Shown here in pieces: positions 38,126-48,960 of a stretch of DNA of 64,000 nucleotides. The translations under genes were made by a program, and so were the position numbers. Source of the stretch: Symsagittifera roscoffensis (lineage: Eukaryota > Xenacoelomorpha > Acoela > Convolutidae); NCBI RefSeq assembly GCF_963678635.1, contig NC_087071.1, positions 38,651,858 to 38,715,857 of the forward strand, written 5' to 3'. The notes beneath the pieces were generated by a model that was not told where the DNA came from, searched no databases, and was given only the letters and a program-made list of their open reading frames with translations. The first letter of the stretch is position 1, and every line of letters starts with the position of its first letter.

Positions 38126-39578
38126 CCCGCACCGAAGTTTCTCCGATTATTAACTATTATCTGGCGATTTTGTTGTCGAACCAAAAATTATTCTTTTAAT
38201 AATCAATTATCTGGTGATTTTATGGTCGCAGAGTAAAATAATCGATTATATGGAGAAAACAATCCATTAAATGTTTTATTTTTATGTCGATTATATTGGA
38301 GTTATAATAGATTATAAAATAAACAAAATTGATATAAAAATTCGATCAAAAAACACAAATTGTGCGACGTCAACTTTTTCAAATTCTTAGTTGCCTGAGC
38401 ATGAAAATATAAGACTTTTAGCAGCAAAACAAGCTTTTAGGTAATTTTCGAACTGAATTTCAAGTTTTGTCTCGTGTCTTGTTCTTACATCATTCTGTGC
38501 AATTCGAGACCTCACTCTATCCCATCAGAACTCGAAATAAAAAATTTGATTTGAATGGGCGGGATGAGTGGCAGGTATGAAAAATGACTTTACTCAACAA
38601 AAAATACTTCCTAAATTTGTCTAATTTGCATCGTATTGTAATGCGGGAGTTGGATAATGTATCTTAGAATAAGTTCTAAAAGTCTTTTTTGTTGAATAAA
38701 GTCATCTTTCATGCCTGCTGCCAATCCGACCCATATTTGATTTGGTGAATACCAAATCAAAGAGCTGGGTCAAGTGAATTATTAGCCAACAATTAGACAA
38801 TGTGAACAGATGAAGTAATTTTAAAACCATACTTTGGGGGGGCGGGGAAGGGGGAGGGCCATCATAATTGGTTTTCTTTGCTGGCCATACTCTTTTGAGA
38901 TCTGATTTACAATAATTATTTACTATGATTTCATTGCATATTTTTGAGCTCAAATCTGGTTTGTATTTACAACATTATTCTTGAATTTTTACATATGTTT
39001 TTGCACAAAATCTGATTTACAATGATGATATTTTGTATATTTGTTGCATATTTTTTGTGCCGAAAATCTTGTTCTTATTGATGATTTTCATGATTTATGT
39101 CGTTTGGTTTGAATTCAACTTTTGCTTTGAGTTTTCAAATAGCACGCTTTTAAGTAGAGAAAAATTAATTTTTCTGACAATATAATCAAGTTTTTTGACA
39201 ACATAATCGATTTTATTGCAATTTTATGGCGATAGCAATAGTTTTTGTTATGATTTTATGGCATTTTTATGGCGGAAACAATAGAGATTTTTTTGCAACT
39301 TTATGGCACAAACAATAGATTTTATTGCAATTTTATGGCAAAAACAATACATTTTATTGCGAGTTCATGGCGATTTCAAGGCAAAAAAAAGAGATTTTAT
39401 TGAAATTATGTGGAGATAAAAATACATTTTAGTGGAATTACAAGGCGATATATTCCTGATGAAAATAATCTATTTTCTTTCTATTATAATTGGTTACACA
39501 TAATCGATTATAATGGCAATATTTTCGGCAACATTTTCTCAATATAATCTATTTTTATCCGAGAAACTTCGGTGCGGG
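38126..39578. mobile_element. 1.45-kb element with terminal inverted repeats, non-coding
   Basis: The left end CCCGCACCGAAGTTTCTC (38126-38143) is the exact reverse complement of the right end (39561-39578), and similarity extends a few bases inward. There is no transposase frame. Internally it is very AT-rich, with repeated 'ataatcgattata' strings on the left and a 35-40-bp tandem motif (tattgcaattttatggcga...caatag) at about 39205-39445. This is the build of a non-autonomous DNA transposon (MITE or foldback type). No clear target duplication was seen, so the superfamily is not assignable. Confidence 0.7.
39205..39445 (+). repeat. 35-40-bp tandem repeats inside the TIR element
   Basis: Six or seven degenerate copies of a motif resembling 'ttttattgcaattttatggc' plus 'gataacaatag'. 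Subterminal tandem repeats are common in non-autonomous DNA transposons. Confidence 0.6.
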
Positions 39579-42573
39579 TTACTGGATGAAAAAGCACTCA
39601 AAATATGTGAAAATGATAAATTGACCTTGTTGAGCTAGTGCATTAGGAATAGTAGAAAGTTGCTATTAATCATTAACGCAAAATGCTTGGTTCAGACATT
39701 GGCCGTAAATAGTTGGCTCACAATCCAAAACACGACTACCTTAAGTTAATGCTGAGAGCAATTTGCTGAACAGAGAACCTCAACTTGTTGTTAGCTCTTA
39801 CTAATAAGAAATTCTGTCGACTCAAGAGAACTGTATACGTGCTTGAGCCTACCAAGTTGGCATCAGCTTCGTTATATCTTCCTATTTTTCTAGCTCGTAC
39901 CAAGTATGTGACTGATTCACAAGTTCAATGACATCAACATGACACTTGAAGCATGGTGATTTTAACCCTCAAGATGACGAAAGTTTTTGCATGTTTCTGT
40001 CGTAGAATTTGGAAGATGTTTTGTCCTCTGGACAATTAAAGAACATAAGACATGCTTGCAGACAGGAGAAGCAAAAAAGTTTCTCTACTGAGATTTTTGC
40101 CCTTTTTTCCACGTAGATAATGTTGGTTCTTTCTACTTGAAGACCTTAGCAGCCCAAATTTGATTTTATCTAGCGCACTGTGGGCAAGAAAGAAATTTGA
40201 CTTCCTTCGGTTTAGCAATGATATGAAAACTAGTATAGTAAGTTTTGCATTTGTGGAGTTCTCGGCTTTTGTTATACTGGGAGAAAAGGTTAGCTTCAAG
40301 CAAAAAAAACTATAACTCTGTTCATACTCATAAGCAAACTTGATTTTAAAAAAATCATAAAAAAAAACAATCAAAAAAAAACAATTGTAATTTCTACGAT
40401 TTGCAAGGGGTTCTTCAGTACTACACAGTCTGACTAGTGAAAGTCCTTGTTTATTTTACCCCTCAATCCAAATAGATTTATTTCTGTTTTTGCAGCAGGT
40501 TGCCAACAAAACCACACGAACATAAACACGACTACTCGCATGTCAGATTAGAATCCTAAATGTTGCGAATGCACTTTAAAGCCAATTTTAAGTCTTTCGG
40601 TTAGGAAATTGTTGAAATCAACAAAAAACGTTCTTCAATTTCTACCACCACACGCTAAATATGTATTTAGCGTCTCGTATCTTAAAAATTCAACCAAATG
40701 TCTCACCTCAAGTCATTTTGGAACGCATTTATCCGCCATTTATGAGTGTTGTAAAGACGTAATAAATTGCGCGCTAATTAAAAATTTCAAATTGGCCAAA
40801 TAACCAGTTTTTAAATTCTATCAATTTGACAAAAAACAACCATAGGTGAAAAAATATACATTCGAGCTTCAGGCAAAATTGTTGTTCATGTTTTTGTATG
40901 TCGTAGCAATGAATTTAATTATTCAATGAAATTAAGTATGTCGTAGCAATTATTTAAAAACACGCGAAATCCTGAATATTTCTAATGGCTTTAAATGCCA
41001 ATAAAAATTATTTTGTTTCAAAAAATGCTGAAAACTCCACAAAAATAGAAAATTAAGAAGCTCTATTAGTTTTTAAAAAAATCACCCGAACACAATTATT
41101 CAGGCACTTTCTTTTAAATTAAAAACAAAATTGTTCAGATACCTAAAAAAGGAATCGCTAACCTTCAGTAGTTTGTCCTGAAGTGAATGGTCTTTTTCCA
41201 AATTAAAATTACCAACCAAAAAAAACGTTTGACTGAAGAGAAAAATTTTAATGCTGGAAGCTTCAAAAAACCCAAACAATAGTACAAGGAACGGAATGAA
41301 CAAATGTTCAAAGTAAGGTAAGGAAAAGCGTTCGCTTAACAAAGCTGGCGGTGAAAAATGACCTCAATTTTTTTCATTTCAAGAGAAAAGTGTCAAATTA
41401 AAGAGCCACTCGTCTCTGCAAGAAAAGCTACAAAGGACGAAAATTGTAGTTTGTTGTATAGGTCTTATACATTTTACATGGAGTTTCTACAAGGTGCTCT
41501 AAAAACGGGGCTGACCAAAACTCGCTATCTTAGGTTTTTCTTTCAAAATTATCACCTTTTAATACAAATTAGGCTCTGAGAACGTTCCAAGATAGGGTTT
41601 GTTTGATTGGGTTGTGATTGATAAAAAACTTATTATACATTAAAAAAAATTGGCAAATCTCAGTTATTATGTTTACAAAAACCGCGAAAGCAAAATGCAC
41701 AAAATTATATTGTATAAAATTTAGCGCAATAGAATTTGGTATGTTTTGATGGGGACGACACTTTATGCTTTTTGGGGGGGGGGGGGATTCCGTTTTGGCG
41801 TTTTCCAAAATCTTGATAATGATTTAATATTAATAAAACGTTTTGAGAATTGAGTCCTACTGAATTTGAGGGAAATTTATATTTGTGAAGAACCAGTTCT
41901 TTTGTAATATAATTCCAGCCTGTGAAAAGCTTGATTTTTTGTTTTTTATGCTTGTCAGTTGTTCTCAGAAAAACTGTTTCATATCTCGGAGGTTTATTCA
42001 ATTGATCAAAACGAAAATTTCATTGAAATTTGATTTTTTGAGTTATGATTAGGTTTAGTGATTCACACTTGCGGTTCATACTTATTAAAAGGATCAATCG
42101 GAGAGGAATTTTTCTAGCTCAATTTTCTTTCTCAACGATAACTTGTAGAGAATTAAGCGTGGTATCAAAAAATTCCCAGTATATTCCATTTGAGTCTTCA
42201 TTATGGTCCAAAAGCAATCACAAAAATATTTGCGATGAGACAACTTTGAAAAAAATCCTTTTCCAGATAGTAATCAAAGGTAGTAATTAAATAATAAATT
42301 GACTTCCCATGTATTTATACCATTTTTTTCTCTATTTTTTGCCTTCATCAAATCTAATTCTAATTCTAACGTTTTGGGTTTTTTTCCTCATTTTTCCTCG
42401 TATCTTACTATTTTGTGCTGATCAATCTTGAAAAATTGTTCTTCAACTCAGCCGCTAAAAATTTATTTTCGAAAGGAAAAGAAATTTTTACAAAACAGTA
42501 GTTTCAGAATGATATGTAAATCTAAATTTTAGGCAATCCTATTCGAAAATAAAAAGAATAAGCTTTCAGATGC
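39579..42573. other. No supported gene
   Basis: Only short AT-rich frames occur. A tiny direct repeat 'tatgtcgtagcaat' occurs at about 40898 and 40938. A G-run of about 12 lies at 41774-41787. Nothing else was recognised. Confidence 0.35.
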
Positions 42574-42823
42574 AACCAAGAAATTTTGGCGACTAATCAA
42601 GGCAGTAGCGTTGTTTTCAAAATTGCCAATCAGCTCTATCATGGAATACTTTGTAGTTCTAAACGCATACTTTTAAAAAAAAAACTGGTTTGACAGATTA
42701 ATAACCAAGAAATTTTGGCGACTAATCAAGGCAGTAGCGTTGTTTTCAAACTTGCCAATCAGCTCTATCATGGAATACTTTGTAGTTCTAAACGCATACT
42801 TTAAAAAAAAAAACTGGTTTGAC
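42574..42823 (+). repeat. Tandem duplication of a 121-bp block
   Basis: 42574-42694 and 42703-42823 are nearly identical (aaccaagaaattttggcgac to actggtttgac), separated by 8 bp. They differ at an A/C change and by one base in the T/A run. The high identity indicates a recent local duplication. Confidence 0.88.
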
Positions 42824-44084
42824 CTTCATCGATTATCAAGATTCAGCAAAATGCCATAGTAGTTTATTTCGCAGCACTGCATTTTTTCTAGTTTTAATAA
42901 AACATTCTGCACTTTTAGATTGATACTTTAATCAATATGCATGTCACATTCTTGTGTAGGTTTTTGGTGATTTTCGATCCGACGCATGAAAACAAGGAGG
43001 AACATTGCTTTCGGGTGTGTTTTTTTTTGTGTTCCTCACTAAATCAGGTACCACAATCAAGCGTCGTAATGTATCGACAATTATATCATCGTAAAAGCTT
43101 TTTAGTCGTGATTCAAATGACACTGAAAATTTCCAAAAGATGTTTCTCAATGTTGAGCAAAAAAGATTAAAAATTTTTGGTTTTTGGTCAATGACGAGTG
43201 AATACAAAAAACTAGGACAGATATCTCTTGTTTCTTAACCAAAATTAGTGATCCATTTTTGAATTTAACGAGTATGTTTTATGATGAGAAGTTTAAAAGT
43301 TAGTTTTAAATCTGGATTAGAAAACTACGGTTTAGAAGGTTTTTTTACTTGGTGTGATAAAAAATCTGATGAAATAATAAAATCGTCAAATTGGGCAAAA
43401 ACTTTTGAAGAAAAATTACTAGAAAATGTTTCAAAAAAATTTAACAGAAATTTGTTCCAAAAAATGATGAAGACACCTTTTGAAATTTTTGAAATTTTGT
43501 TATGACGGTGAGACCAACAAATTCAAGTTTCCTAATGAAAACCTCCCCAAACAATCATTAGAATATTCTGGAGAATGACCAAAACCTGAATACAGACGTG
43601 GTTTTGATAAAGCTATAAGTTTGAAGTCAACGAATCGTGAAATCAAATTTAGCAATCATTTTGTCGGGCATATGAGCAAACTACAAAAGAACCCAAGTAC
43701 ATTAATTCAAAAAGGGAAAATTTTAATGACGGAAACTATTTCAAACCATAAAGTTTCTAGTTCAACGTGTAAATTATAAAATTCCATACGAGGCATTGAT
43801 TTAAGTTTTTTCATTGTAGTTCAACATTTTTTCACCAAAAGTTTCAGTTGGTTTTCAGGTGAGTCTCAGGTTTTTTTTAACATACTTTCAGTTGGTTAAA
43901 ACACTGGTCAAATAATTTGTTTTCTTTTTAAGATGATATCTTAAGAATTGTGTATTGACAAAATCGTGCCCTAAAAACTCATCGATGTGAAACAATCTTA
44001 GCATCTCAAACATTGTATCTTACTGCATGCATGGCAAAATCTATGACAAATCTAGAAAAACAGGAAGTCCATTTTCAATACATA
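42824..44084. other. No supported gene
   Basis: A 74-codon frame (43281-43505) has a more protein-like composition (Lys, Glu, Trp, Phe) than neighbouring frames but no motif or splice support. 'ctttcagttgg' type strings at about 43850 and 43888 resemble the 7-bp junction right of element 2. Confidence 0.3.
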
Positions 44085-44229
44085 GATTGCTTACCTGACA
44101 GATAAAAACTAATTTAATATATGGAAATCAGAAATCAGCACAAACCCCTCTCAACATCAGCTCCAACATATACTTTTTAGTTTGACTATGCGATTTGATG
44201 GAGGAGTATCACTAGAATTTTGAAAAGTG
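44085..44229 (+). repeat. 145-bp flanking direct repeat, left copy
   Basis: Ends exactly where the element-2 5' LTR starts. The same 145 bp recur at 50893-51037, 7 bp after the 3' LTR, with about three substitutions. This is far too long for an ordinary integrase target duplication. Confidence 0.9.
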
Positions 44230-44430
44230 TGTTCTGATTTCAAATAGAATCAGAAATTTGAATTATTTTATTGCGTTCACAAAATGTGACGCCGTCGCCA
44301 CCACAAAAGAAATATGTTTTTATTCCCTTGCAAAAGGAAGGGAAATGCTATTGGAATATTTCGTATAACGTTTTAAGCATTGAGAATTGAAACGACTATT
44401 CTCATTCAATGCAAATATTAACGATTCCTC

Positions 44431-44474
44431 TCGTAAAATACGAGCATACGAAACCTTCTTCTCGTAAAATACGA
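44431..44474. promoter_or_regulatory. Paired 13-bp palindromes upstream of LTR TATA box
   Basis: TCGTAAAATACGA occurs twice, spaced 31 bp start to start (44431 and 44462), followed by half-sites such as tacgaa. The same pair lies at 50454 and 50485 in the other LTR. Location about 80-120 bp upstream of TATAAATA suggests binding sites for a dimeric regulator; inferred. Confidence 0.5.
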
Positions 44475-44550
44475 ATGTACGAATAGAGAATACGAAGTTA
44501 AGAAGTAACTTCTCATTTGATACGAAAAGGGGTACGATTTCCCATCTGAG

Positions 44551-44558
44551 TATAAATA
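44551..44558 (+). promoter_or_regulatory. TATA box of element-2 LTR
   Basis: TATAAATA in the context gagTATAAATAgaagc, conserved at 50574-50581 in the 3' LTR. The expected transcription start would be about 30 bp downstream, near 44580. Confidence 0.65.
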
Positions 44559-44861
44559 GAAGCTCAAAACTACGGGAATTCATTCCCAACAATATCTCTA
44601 CTAACACCAACACCACTCTCTTCTACCACCCCAACCAATCTCTAAAATAATATCTACTCTCAGTAAAAATATCTCTAATCTAACCGTAAAAATAGATATT
44701 GAGTCAAAAGGCAACTAGCTGTAAATTCATACTAACTTCTTTTCTAATAAAATATTTCTCAGCGAATTTTAGATTTACTTTCTAAGATAGAAAGTAGAAA
44801 GGACCCTTTATTCCTAGCAAGCGTTTTGTCCGACGTATATAGTATTGCTAGCGTAATAAAT

Positions 44862-44872
44862 TGGTGCGACCA
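44862..44872 (+). promoter_or_regulatory. tRNA primer-binding site, element 2
   Basis: TGGTGCGACCA directly abuts the 5' LTR and is identical to the 11 bases after the element-1 LTR, implying use of the same host tRNA primer. Confidence 0.75.
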
Positions 44873-45084
44873 GTGAGGCGCACCTTCTAAAAATTCGCAA
44901 AAATTGCTAAAGTCTCAAAAAGAGATAAAAAAGCAAAGATTCCAATTCTCAAACTGGAGAATTGTTGAAAATTCTCTTACAAATAAAGAGAAGTAATAAA
45001 TTTCCAAATCAGAAATTTAAGTTTTCGAAACAAATTTATAAACTTTTCTATCTTTCTTTTTAAAGTTTTAAAACTAAATATAAA

Positions 45085-45252
45085 ATGGCTGATACCACAA
45101 TATCCCATCCTCAGGAAAGCTTCTATGAGAACACTCGATCCGCACCTGGATCACTTTCCGAATCCAAAAGACCTACACGGACAAATCGTCCTACAAACTT
45201 TTATGGAACTACAATTCCATCTAGTATAATTGGCAAATTTAAAAAGAAATAA
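45085..45252 (+). CDS. Small 55-codon ORF, first gene of element 2
   Basis: ATG at 45085 in context ataaaATGgct runs to TAA at 45250. The product is basic at its C-terminus (ends GKFKKK) and has an RPTRTNRPTNFYG segment. A loosely similar TTFYGSPI segment occurs in the pol tail of the third element (minus strand, near 52790), so it could be a remnant of a Pol C-terminus, but the match is short. There is no transmembrane segment or signal. A plus-strand AATAAA lies at 45347-45352. It could alternatively be a 5' exon or an upstream ORF in the genomic RNA. Confidence 0.5.
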   Translation: MADTTISHPQESFYENTRSAPGSLSESKRPTRTNRPTNFYGTTIPSSIIGKFKKK

Positions 45253-45390
45253 AAAACACCAACTATTTATTTGGCCAAAACTAATATTTTTTAACATTCT
45301 TTTTTTATTGGCCTTTTCTTTTCTCTTTTAGAAATATTTCGTTTGTAATAAAACCACAAAACACCAAAAATAACATATTTACAAATAGAT

Positions 45391-46089
45391 TTAAAAATAA
45401 GTTTTATAAAGATTAGACTTTATATCCGTGTAAAATTTGACTAGTTTAACAGCCGCCATCTTTTCCAGAGAGTTTTCAGCGGCCCTACTCAGGCTCCTCA
45501 CTGCAAACTGCAGCGCTGAATAAGGCCGCCACCAAGCTTGATAGATTTCTTCTAACATGATATCCAGCTCTATCTTTCTCCTAAATTCTTCTTCTATTGC
45601 TGGCTTTCTGAAGAATTCTTCTTGAAACTAAAACAAATTTATATACGATTTCTATGTTGCCATGCCACTTGAATAAAAATTTTTTTTATATATATATTTT
45701 TTAAAATTGGGTGTATTGTAAAACAAACTTACATCCTCTCCAAAGAATATGGACAAAAAGTCCATTGTTTCTTGTGAAACCACATTGACTCCACTCTAAG
45801 GGCTCCATAGTTTCTTGGCGAGGAACCTACTCTGAATTGAGCCCAGCTCAAATAATTCCTCGGAATTCAGTACCGGATACTTAAAGATATAACTCCGGTC
45901 CATAAATATCGTAAATTCCATAGGCGTTAAGTTTGCCCCTTTCTCTACTAGCCCGTCGTAGATTGCCACCCTTCTCTCGACTTCCTTGTACTCCAGCAAG
46001 GCTTCATGTTTGAAGTTTGGCTCATCCCGTAAGTTCAAAAACTTCTCCGGGAAGTCCACCAGATTATCTTCAGGATCGATAAATATCAT
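45391..46089 (-). pseudogene. Two-exon antisense gene inside element 2, one in-frame stop
   Basis: On the minus strand an ATG at 46089 opens a frame that continues past a single TAG (45798-45796) to 45733. There a good 5' splice site begins (GAT|GTAAGTTTG). A 105-bp intron (45732-45628) ends in TTTGTTTTAG, and exon 2 (45627-45391) continues in the same phase for 78 codons to TAA. The product, about 196 codons without the TAG, is acidic early (IFIDPEDN) and helical-looking with many Glu, Lys, Leu and aromatic residues (RRKIELDIMLEEIY; YQAWWRPYSAL); no signal peptide or family was recognised. An AATAAA on the minus strand lies at 45309-45304. Antisense genes in retroelements are rare. The TAG may be a decay mutation or mark an alternative shorter product. 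Confidence 0.55.
45628..45732 (-). other. Predicted 105-bp GT-AG intron of the antisense gene
   Basis: Donor GTAAGTTTG and acceptor TTTTAG are both strong on the minus strand, and exon phase is zero on both sides. Because splicing signals are strand-specific, they argue that this locus is transcribed against the direction of the retroelement. Confidence 0.55.
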
Positions 46090-46614
46090 TTTGGACGAAG
46101 AAAAATTTTTTTGAGGATAAAATACAGATAGTTAAAACTGAACGGAAAGCAAACAAACGATATTGCTTTTAGTCCTCTTTTATGAAGAGATGTTTTTTTT
46201 TCATTTTCCTCCTCCAATAGGGAAGAAAAATGCAGTTGTTAAAAATTAACATCAGCATAAACGAATAAAAATCATTTCACTGCTAGATCTCAACAAATCA
46301 AAACTAAGTGGAAAAACCACGACATTAAACCAGAGTGGAAAAAACCACAACATTACAAAACGAATGGCGAAGGAATTACGACTTAAAAAGAGTCACTTCC
46401 GAAAGACGCCGAATAACAACGACCAATCAGAGCTTAGATTTGGAAAAAAGCAAAAACAGCCTTTAAAAACTAACTGATATACACTTGTTTTCATTCTTGC
46501 TCAATTCCACATCTTGCATTCAAAACCTCCTCTCTCTACAAAAAATAAATCTGCTGAATTCCTCAACAAAAATTGAAATCTAACTCAGATTTCCCATCAC
46601 AAAAAATCCACAAA
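46090..46614. promoter_or_regulatory. Divergent intergenic region between antisense gene and env
   Basis: 525 bp lie between two divergent starts. It contains a CCAATCAG box (46420-46427) and AT-rich boxes (tttaaaaac near 46461). A 'ccacgacattaaaccagagtggaaaaa' block is imperfectly repeated (46317 and 46340). It could drive env independently of the LTR, or be a spliced leader region; inference only. Confidence 0.35.
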
Positions 46615-48917
46615 ATGACAAATCCAAATAGTGAACTAGAGGAAGGAGAACTAATGGACCAAGATCCTGTTCTAACCACTCTCGAGGAAATGCTTAAAGT
46701 GACAACTTTGAAAAATTCTTTTGTTATCATTCACCACCAAAAAATAAATTTGCAAAAAATTTATTTGGTTGGTCTTTTAACTCTAATAATACTTTCGAAT
46801 CAAACCTCAGCATTTGATCCGAAAGAACAATTATATGCAAATACTGCAAATAATCTTCGGGTTGCTCATTATGATTGTCAACTAATGACTTCTAACAAAA
46901 TGTTCTCTCTAAATAAAGTAGCACCTTGCAAAGTCCAACCAGAAAATAAGGAAGTAACCCATGCTTATGTTACTCTATATCAGAGACATTATCGCACAAA
47001 AGCAAATGCAACAATGTGTCGAATCAAACACCAATCAATGCGTTGGTTCTGCGATTCTTTTGATTCGAGTGGTATCGACGCTCGACACAATATGATCACT
47101 ACTGATCTCCATTTATCTGCCGATCAATGTAAATCGGCCGCCGACAGAGGCTATTTTAACCTAGGCTATGCTAGTATTGGAAATATTCCTTTCAAATTTA
47201 ATGTTAAAACAGTAACTAATGCCCATGCTGGCAAAGTTGACGGCAAACATCATAACGAATGTGATGGCCGTTCTTGGATTAAATTGGACACTTTTCAAAA
47301 CTTACATGCAAAATGTAACTCTGACTGTTAACCTCAAAGATGGAACAGTCAATAATTGGCAAAACATTCCTTTGCCCTGTCCAGTGTCTACAAACGGATG
47401 TGAAACAACATCCTTAGACGCTTTTGCTTATACTTGGATAGAACCCAACAATTGCATTTTTACTGTTTTAAACAGATTTTCGGCTAAAATGATTCAAAAC
47501 GAAGAATCATACTATATAATTAAAGGCGATTCTAGCCCATCTATTCATTCTACCCATACAAGGGATTCTCAAAAATTTATGCTACAGGTGATGAATAAAC
47601 CGCAATCTCTTTGTGGTCATCCCAGAATAGTGTATCCAACTTCATATGATTCACTTTTTATTGCATACACTGACGGTTTCAATATGGATACTGGAATCCA
47701 AGTTAAACCAACCCCAGAAACGGGAACTATTCATAATGCCGGCCAACCAAATTCTACTTTTCTCACATTAAGTGATGATTCGCCGCCACTCCAATTTTCA
47801 ACTCATCAAATTGACTACGAAGCTCATATAGGAACTAAATTGGACTATATTCTATTTTATAGCTTCTACATGCTCAGAACGGCCGAGTTAGCCCTTCTGC
47901 AAAATCAATGTGAGCTAGAACTCTCCTCAATATTAAATACTTTAATGCTTTCGCTTGAAAGCCCACGTTTGGCTGGCTATATTTTAACTCAGAACCGCTC
48001 TATGTTCTTATGGCAACGTTGCCTGGCTCTACCATTGTCCGAAATTTTATTCACCTTTGCAATTAATGGATGAATGCTATAATCGCATTCCCATTATGTA
48101 TAAGGAAAATGTTCGATTTGTCGATCCAATTACGCGACAAACTTTTCAGTCGGCAGATCTACAAGACTGCTCCGACAAACATTCAAATCTCTTTCAACTA
48201 GATGTTGATGATGATAAGTCCTGGATTGAATTAACCCCTCAAATTACAAGGGTTACAGGACCATATCTATTTAAACCAAAAGAAATAATTCAAAAGATTA
48301 AGCATTCTTTAGCCTCTAGCCAAGGCGCTTCAATCTACACTTATGCTCAAATGCACAATTTCTGGAATATGATTTCCGATAATTCAGAGATGAAAGGAAT
48401 ACTGCAAAAAGTATCCAGGTCCTTTCTAAATGCTAAAAAAATTCTTTTCACGGACTCATATAGCCCACTAGGCTCTTCCCAAACAATCTATTTGGACTAT
48501 CTCATCTCTCCAAACTTTTGGAAAAACGAATACACCCGTATATTCGGGAAAGTACAATACTATTTAGAAAAATGCGGAATAGTCTTCGCCTCTTTTCTAT
48601 TTGTGAAATTCATACTAGATTGCCTAGTATTCATAATAAAGGCTATGCATATTCACAAAATCACCGGCCGCTAACTACACTTTGGCAAAGTATTGCTTGC
48701 CGCTTCATATAATATACTTTTCACTTCCATAGTGACCTCAATTTTCACTCAAGATGAGCAAACTGAAAAAATAGAACAAGAATGTGATCAAAAAATACAA
48801 GCTCCTCTTTTAGAGGAAATTGATAAAATAAACCAGGATCGCATGTATCCTCACATCCAATTAACAAGTTTTGAGAGAAGAACTCAAAACTTGGATCACC
48901 CAACAAACCCAGTCTAA
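46615..48917 (+). pseudogene. Env-like membrane glycoprotein of element 2 (two frameshifts, one stop)
   Basis: The first ATG is 46615. An acidic start is followed by a hydrophobic segment (IYLVGLLTLIILSNQTSA, about 46757-46810) that fits a signal or signal-anchor, then a Cys-rich ectodomain starting at HYDC (about 46867). Landmarks are an FNMDTG site (about 47680), a CELELS helix (about 47910), CYNRIPI (about 48068) and FVDPITRQT (about 48118). A membrane anchor of about 24 residues lies near 48574-48645. Frame changes occur near 47300 and 48005; TAA at 48672 interrupts a tail that stays in frame to 48917 and matches the element-1 tail. Family role: membrane attachment and fusion. The layout resembles chuvirus-type glycoproteins, but no search was possible. 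As read, no full-length product is made unless the shifts are assembly errors. Confidence 0.72.
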
Positions 48918-48960
48918 TAAAAAAATTCTACTGTTCTAGGATATACCAACTAATTCAACT

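Larger units (their letters stand above)
44230..44862 (+). repeat. 5' LTR of element 2
   Basis: Matches 50253-50885 over its full length with no net length change. Contains two copies of the palindrome TCGTA-AAA-TACGA (44431-44443, 44462-44474), a TATA box at 44551-44558 and an AATAAA-like site near 44747. A 98-codon minus-strand frame is open in both LTRs, but this follows from their near identity. Confidence 0.93.

Noticed and set aside
40036..40374. 112-codon minus-strand ORF
   Set aside because: No motif, AT-driven composition and no splice or start context. Length alone is weak evidence in DNA with long A/T runs.
43281..43505. 74-codon ORF with protein-like composition
   Set aside because: No recognised family, no flanking exons and no conserved copy; not reported as a gene.
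44320..44616. 98-codon minus-strand ORF in both element-2 LTRs
   Set aside because: Its presence in both copies follows from LTR identity. It lies over the promoter and palindromes, and has no motif or independent support.
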